Of a DNA stretch of 9,846 nt, positions 6,927-9,846 are shown one piece after another. Positions within the stretch are counted from its first letter, which is position 1; each line of letters starts with the position of its first letter. The stretch is taken from contig PXDP01000217.1 of the NCBI GenBank assembly GCA_003565035.1, forward strand, positions 1 through 9,846, written 5' to 3'. Position numbers and translations under genes: made by a program. This stretch comes from PVC group bacterium (GTDB taxonomy: Bacteria > Verrucomicrobiota > Kiritimatiellia > SS1-B-03-39 > UBA6053). The notes under the pieces were generated by a model, which saw only the letters and a program-made list of their open reading frames with translations, had not been told where the DNA came from and made no database searches.

Positions 6927-8441
6927 ATGGACGTTCAAATTGCCGTTCTCGATTACGGTTCCCAGTATTCCCAGCTCATTGTCCGCCGCGTGCGGGAACT
7001 GGGCTACTACGCCAAACTGTATTCTCCGGAAAAACTGATCGAACTCTCCGGTCTCGCCGGCGTGATCCTCTCCGGCGGTCCCAACAGTGTGACCGATCCA
7101 AGTGCGCCGGACGTCGATTTCGCGGCCCTTCAGGCCCTGAACGTTCCGGTGCTGGGCGTCTGCTACGGCATGCAGCTCCTCAACCAGAAATTCGGCGGCA
7201 ACCTGAAACCCGGCACCACCAGCGAGTACGGCCCCGCCCGGCTCTGCATCGAGGACGACAACACCCTCTTCGCCAACATCACCAACGAATCCCAGGTGTG
7301 GATGAGTCACAGCGACACCGTCTCCCGCCTTCCCGAAGGCGCCTCGGTCATGGCCCGCAACGAGGAGGGCATCCCTATCGCCCTCCGCTTCTGCAAAAAC
7401 TGGTACGGAATTCAGTTCCACCCCGAAGTCACCCACAGCCATGAAGGCCGCGGGATTCTCGAAAACTATCTCAAACAGCTCAGCGCCGAACCCGGATTTG
7501 ACGTGGAGGCCTTCAAAAAAGAAGTCATCCGTGAAATCATCGAGGAAGTCGGCGAGCGCGAAGTGGTCTGCGGCGTGTCCGGCGGCGTCGACAGCACCGT
7601 ACTGGCGGTGCTGCTCCACGAAGCCGGGGTCAAAGTCCATCCCATCTTTGTGGACACCGGCATGCTCCGCAAAAACGAAGCCGAGGAAGTGCAGAAACAG
7701 TTCGCGGAAGTGGGGGTCGAAATCGAAACCGTTTACGCCGAGGAACGCTTTCTGGCGGCCCTCAAAGGCGAAACCGACCCCGAAAAGAAACGCAAAATCA
7801 TCGGAAATCTTTTTCTGGACGTATTTTTTGATCACGCGGGCGAAGTGGAACTCTTCGCCCAGGGCACGCTGTACCCGGATGTGATCGAAAGCGCCACCAG
7901 CGGATCGATTGCCTCGGTGATCAAAACCCATCACAACCGTGTGAACCGCATTCTTGAACTCAAAGCCGAAGGCCGGGTGCTCGAACCGCTGGCGGAACTG
8001 TTCAAAGACGAAGTCCGGGCGCTCGGCACCTCGTTAGGCATTCCCGCCTACGCGCTCAACCGGCACCCCTTCCCCGGCCCCGGCCTGGCGGTGCGCTGCC
8101 CCGGCGAGGTCACCAAAGAGAAACTCGACATCCTCCGCGAGGCCGACCACATCTTCATCTCCGGCTTGCGGAAGCACGGCTGGTACGACAAAATCTGGCA
8201 GGCCTGCACCACCCTGCTACCCGCCAAATCCGTGGGCGTCAAAGGCGACGTGCGGGCGTACGAATATCCGATTGCGCTCCGCGCCGTCATCAGCGAAGAC
8301 GCCATGACCGCCGACTGGGTGGAGATCCCCTACCCCGTCCTCCGCGAGATCTCCAACAAAATTCTCAACGGCGTCAAAGGCGTGAACCGGGTGCTCTACG
8401 ACATCTCCACCAAGCCCCCCGCCAGTATTGAGTGGGAATAA
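6927..8441 (+). CDS. guaA: GMP synthase (glutamine-hydrolysing)
   Basis: GuaA converts XMP to GMP using ATP and the amide nitrogen of glutamine, directly following GuaB. The 504-residue protein is a fusion of three parts in the usual order. The class I glutamine amidotransferase domain (about 1-190) has the nucleophile Cys79 in GVCYGMQ and the His165/Glu167 pair in FHPEVTHS. The ATP-pyrophosphatase domain has the P-loop SGGVDST at 218-224. The C-terminal dimerisation/XMP-binding domain contains RHPFPGPGLAVR and ends in the conserved DISTKPPASIEWE. The start is fixed by a GGAAGG Shine-Dalgarno site at 6915-6920, 6 bases before the ATG, and by the family-typical LDYGSQYSQLI near the N-terminus. 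All catalytic residues are present and nothing suggests damage. It is the last gene of the pyrE-guaB-guaA run; a hairpin lies 10 bases past its stop codon. Confidence 0.97.
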   Translation: MDVQIAVLDYGSQYSQLIVRRVRELGYYAKLYSPEKLIELSGLAGVILSGGPNSVTDPSAPDVDFAALQALNVPVLGVCYGMQLLNQKFGGNLKPGTTSEYGPARLCIEDDNTLFANITNESQVWMSHSDTVSRLPEGASVMARNEEGIPIALRFCKNWYGIQFHPEVTHSHEGRGILENYLKQLSAEPGFDVEAFKKEVIREIIEEVGEREVVCGVSGGVDSTVLAVLLHEAGVKVHPIFVDTGMLRKNEAEEVQKQFAEVGVEIETVYAEERFLAALKGETDPEKKRKIIGNLFLDVFFDHAGEVELFAQGTLYPDVIESATSGSIASVIKTHHNRVNRILELKAEGRVLEPLAELFKDEVRALGTSLGIPAYALNRHPFPGPGLAVRCPGEVTKEKLDILREADHIFISGLRKHGWYDKIWQACTTLLPAKSVGVKGDVRAYEYPIALRAVISEDAMTADWVEIPYPVLREISNKILNGVKGVNRVLYDISTKPPASIEWE

Positions 8442-8451
8442 CGGCTGGGCT

Positions 8452-8473
8452 GTGAGACGCGGAGCGTTCTCAC
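8452..8473 (+). terminator. Hairpin after guaA, possible transcription end
   Basis: GTGAGACGC (8452-8460) can pair with GCG-T-TCTCAC (8464-8473) across a GGA loop, giving nine base pairs with one bulged T. It starts 10 bases after the guaA stop, the right place for an operon end. No run of T follows, so an intrinsic terminator is not complete; it could instead be an mRNA 3'-end stabiliser used with Rho. The structure is seen in the sequence; its role is inferred. Confidence 0.4.
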
Positions 8474-8492
8474 CAGGCCATTCCAGGCCATT
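8473..8492. repeat. Tandem direct repeat, two perfect 10-base copies
   Basis: CCAGGCCATT occurs at 8473-8482 and again immediately at 8483-8492, without mismatch. The second copy ends one base before the -35 box at 8494. Two adjacent 10-base copies lie on the same face of the helix, as activator half-sites often do, but no known regulator motif is recognised and chance duplication is possible. Confidence 0.5.
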
Positions 8493-8493
8493 G

Positions 8494-8523
8494 TTGACAG
8501 GTTAATTACAGTAAACCTACAAT
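8494..8523 (+). promoter_or_regulatory. Sigma-70-type promoter with dyad in the spacer
   Basis: A perfect -35 box TTGACA (8494-8499) is followed after 18 bases by TACAAT (8518-8523), five of six matches to the -10 consensus. Transcription would begin near 8530 and run toward the beta-helix gene with a leader of about 170 bases. Inside, AGGTT (8499-8503) and AACCT (8514-8518) form a perfect 5-base dyad spanning the spacer, a possible operator. This is the best promoter match I see in the window. Use in the native host is inferred. Confidence 0.55.
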
Positions 8524-8565
8524 GAGCTGGTCAACGCCTGAAGTCATGGGCAATAGATGACAGTA

Positions 8566-8595
8566 TCCGCAGAACAGTGCACAAACACCTGCGGA
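8566..8595 (+). repeat. 7-base perfect inverted repeat in the leader
   Basis: TCCGCAG (8566-8572) and CTGCGGA (8589-8595) are perfect reverse complements separated by 16 bases that include GTG and CAC able to extend the stem past a bulge. It lies downstream of the promoter at 8494-8523, so in the transcript it would form a stem-loop in the leader. No T run follows. It might be a leader structure, a protein-binding site or a recombination scar; none of these can be decided from the sequence. Confidence 0.4.
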
Positions 8596-8699
8596 ACTTG
8601 CCATTCTAACCACCCGCACACCTAAAGACATATGACACGCCATTCACTCCATCCCAATCAGTCCGCACACGAAAGTTTGATTTACGTTGCGACCACTCG

Positions 8700-9719
8700 G
8701 TGATGCGCCGCTGCGTGGCCCGGTTGAACGGCCAAATGGGATTCTCGGGATATGGAGACCACAATGTGGTCGAGGACTGTGCTATTCTGTACAACAACAC
8801 CCGGCATTCGGATTTTGTCTGTTTCGAACAGGGCGGATGTAAAATCGTGCGGACCGGACACTGGCTCGTTCGGAGGGTGCGCTGTTCCGGGAACGACGGA
8901 CCCGGCATCTGGTTTGACATCGACAATCATGACGCGGTGATCGAGCAGTGCTGGTGCGAGGGGAACAGCGGGCCCGGGATCATGTATGAAATTTCATGGG
9001 ACGCGGACATACGGAACAATGTGTTGCTGAACAATGGAAACGCCTACCAGAAAGATGTGCAGTTTAACAGCATTCACAACTCTGTCGGACATGTGGAACC
9101 GGTGTATGGCCAGGGCATCCTGGTGCAGAAGTCCCGCAATGTGCGGGTGTACAACAACACCTGCGTGGGAAATCGGCGCTGCGGAATTGAACTGCGGCAC
9201 CACCCCTATCAACAGGCGGGAAATCCCGGACATTCTAAAGAAACCTATCGGCTCAGGGACAACGAAGTGTTTAACAACCTCTTGGCCGACAACGGTTGGG
9301 ACAACCTCATGGTCAGCGCCACTCCGGAAAATCCGGTGAAAGCCGGAGAGGTGTCCAACAATCAACACGACTGGAACCTGTTCCATCAGAGCGCGGTATT
9401 AACCCAGTACGACAATTCCCTGGGCAACTACTGTCGCTGGGGAAAAACCCAGTGTGCGGGTTCCATGTCGCTGGAGGAATGGCGGGCCTGCACTCATCAG
9501 GACCTGCGCTCCATTCAATGGGATCCCTGCTTTCTGGCTCCTTCCGAAAGGGATTTCCGAATTGAAGCCCACTCGGCGGCCGCCGGACGCGGTCGGGAGG
9601 TTCCCGTACTCGAACAGGATTATCTGGGAAATCCCCGTCCCTCCCCTCCTTCGATCGGGGCCTTTGAACCCGCAAACTACAGTTCAAGCTCATCCACCGC
9701 CCGGGTGCTGCTCGTTTGA
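8700..9719 (+). CDS. Right-handed parallel beta-helix protein, probably N-terminally truncated
   Basis: The 339-residue product is built of beta-helix rungs of about 22-30 residues with the pattern V/I-x-x-C or N followed by N-x-x-x-G-I. Examples are VARLNGQMGFSG, WCEGNSGPGIMYE, RVYNNTCVGNRRCGIEL and EVFNNLLADNG. It ends in the YLGNPRPSPPSIGAFEP tail typical of this type of polysaccharide lyase-like or NosD-like secreted protein. Proteins of this type normally start with a signal peptide and a 'serial rung' N-terminal region of 100 or more residues; here both are absent. The frame stays open upstream to 8610 (reading ...RKFDLRCDHSVMMRRC), and that extension looks homologous to the same fold, so GTG 8700 or ATG 8703 is probably not the ancestral start. 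No Shine-Dalgarno site precedes either. It may be a pseudogene remnant or may be expressed from the promoter at 8494-8523. Unusually many cysteines are spread along it. No catalytic residues are recognised. Confidence 0.65.
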   Translation: MMRRCVARLNGQMGFSGYGDHNVVEDCAILYNNTRHSDFVCFEQGGCKIVRTGHWLVRRVRCSGNDGPGIWFDIDNHDAVIEQCWCEGNSGPGIMYEISWDADIRNNVLLNNGNAYQKDVQFNSIHNSVGHVEPVYGQGILVQKSRNVRVYNNTCVGNRRCGIELRHHPYQQAGNPGHSKETYRLRDNEVFNNLLADNGWDNLMVSATPENPVKAGEVSNNQHDWNLFHQSAVLTQYDNSLGNYCRWGKTQCAGSMSLEEWRACTHQDLRSIQWDPCFLAPSERDFRIEAHSAAAGRGREVPVLEQDYLGNPRPSPPSIGAFEPANYSSSSSTARVLLV

Positions 9720-9846
9720 TCCCTCACGCCGAACCCGGTTGGGTGGAGCCCCTGTTTTTCGATCGCTTCCTGAAGCACGGCGGCAACGGCCTCAAGGTCC
9801 CAACGCTCATCGCGGTCTTCCCCGAGAAGTCCACGCCATTCCTCCA
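9677..9846 (-). CDS. Hypothetical protein, C-terminal end only (runs off right edge)
   Basis: On the minus strand a frame enters at the right edge and stays open for 55 codons to a TAG at 9677-9679. It begins EEWRGLLGEDRDERWDL and continues EAVAAVLQEAIEKQG, an amphipathic charged helix that reads like real protein. It then ends in a less conserved-looking QTSSTRAVDELEL tail. The tail overlaps the 3' end of the convergent beta-helix gene by 43 bases, the same arrangement as at tadA. I cannot name a family from this fragment. A plus-strand frame over 9720-9846 is also open, so the strand is likely but not certain. Confidence 0.4.
   Translation of the reverse strand, partial: EEWRGLLGEDRDERWDLEAVAAVLQEAIEKQGLHPTGFGVRDQTSSTRAVDELEL

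Larger units (their letters stand above)
8442..8699. other. Intergenic region with promoter-like and repeat elements, reduced GC
   Basis: These 258 bases hold no convincing gene. The sequence is visibly richer in A and T than the flanking genes. It contains, in order, a hairpin (8452-8473), two adjacent copies of CCAGGCCATT (8473-8492), a near-consensus sigma-70 promoter (8494-8523) and a 7-base inverted repeat (8566-8595). The frame of the downstream beta-helix gene stays open back to a TAA at 8607-8609, while the other two forward frames are stopped at 8623 and 8678. A 23-codon ATG frame at 8632-8703 overlaps the ATG at 8703, but nothing supports it as a gene. Confidence 0.6.

Noticed and set aside
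6909..7934. 341-codon minus-strand open frame opposite guaA
   Set aside because: Same cause as the guaB shadow. The plus-strand GMP synthase motifs are complete and explain the sequence.
8632..8703. 23-codon ATG frame whose stop overlaps ATG 8703
   Set aside because: There is no ribosome site, the composition is unremarkable, and the beta-helix frame itself stays open over this stretch, so a leader-peptide reading is not needed.

Overview
This window is GC-rich bacterial chromosome, by eye around 60% G+C with a strong G/C preference at third codon positions. It comes from a Gram-negative-type organism with secreted SH3b and parallel beta-helix proteins. The mix of a HAL2-type bisphosphate nucleotidase, a Thermus-type PyrE, a zinc-ribbon metallopeptidase and a beta-helix protein would fit the PVC group (for example Kiritimatiellota), but that placement is inference and nothing here proves it. 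I see no rRNA, tRNA, CRISPR array, insertion sequence or phage gene.

Layout. (1) 1-954, plus strand: the 3' half of a 3'(2'),5'-bisphosphate nucleotidase gene, followed after 2 bases by tadA, the tRNA adenosine deaminase. (2) 896-3552, minus strand: a two-gene unit. A secreted protein with two SH3b domains comes first and overlaps by 4 bases (ATGA) a large multi-pass membrane protein of GT-C-like layout. The end of the membrane protein gene overlaps the end of tadA by 59 bases. (3) 3699-4754, plus strand, divergent from the SH3b gene: a zinc-ribbon putative metallopeptidase. (4) 4848-8441, plus strand: a tight nucleotide-biosynthesis run pyrE-guaB-guaA with gaps of 15 and 21 bases and a good Shine-Dalgarno site before each gene. 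GuaB and GuaA are the two successive steps from IMP to GMP; PyrE makes OMP for the pyrimidine branch. (5) 8442-8699: a less GC-rich intergenic region with a hairpin after guaA, a tandem 10-base repeat, a near-consensus sigma-70 promoter and a 7-base inverted repeat. (6) 8700-9719: a parallel beta-helix protein that appears to lack its N-terminus and signal peptide. (7) 9677-9846, minus strand: the probable 3' end of a further gene entering from the right edge, convergent with and overlapping the beta-helix gene.

Most of the window is housekeeping. The less ordinary parts are the SH3b/membrane-protein pair of unknown role, and the 8442-9719 segment, where a strong-looking promoter with possible operator elements precedes a beta-helix gene that looks decapitated. 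I did not find convincing evidence of a wholly new defence or mobile system.
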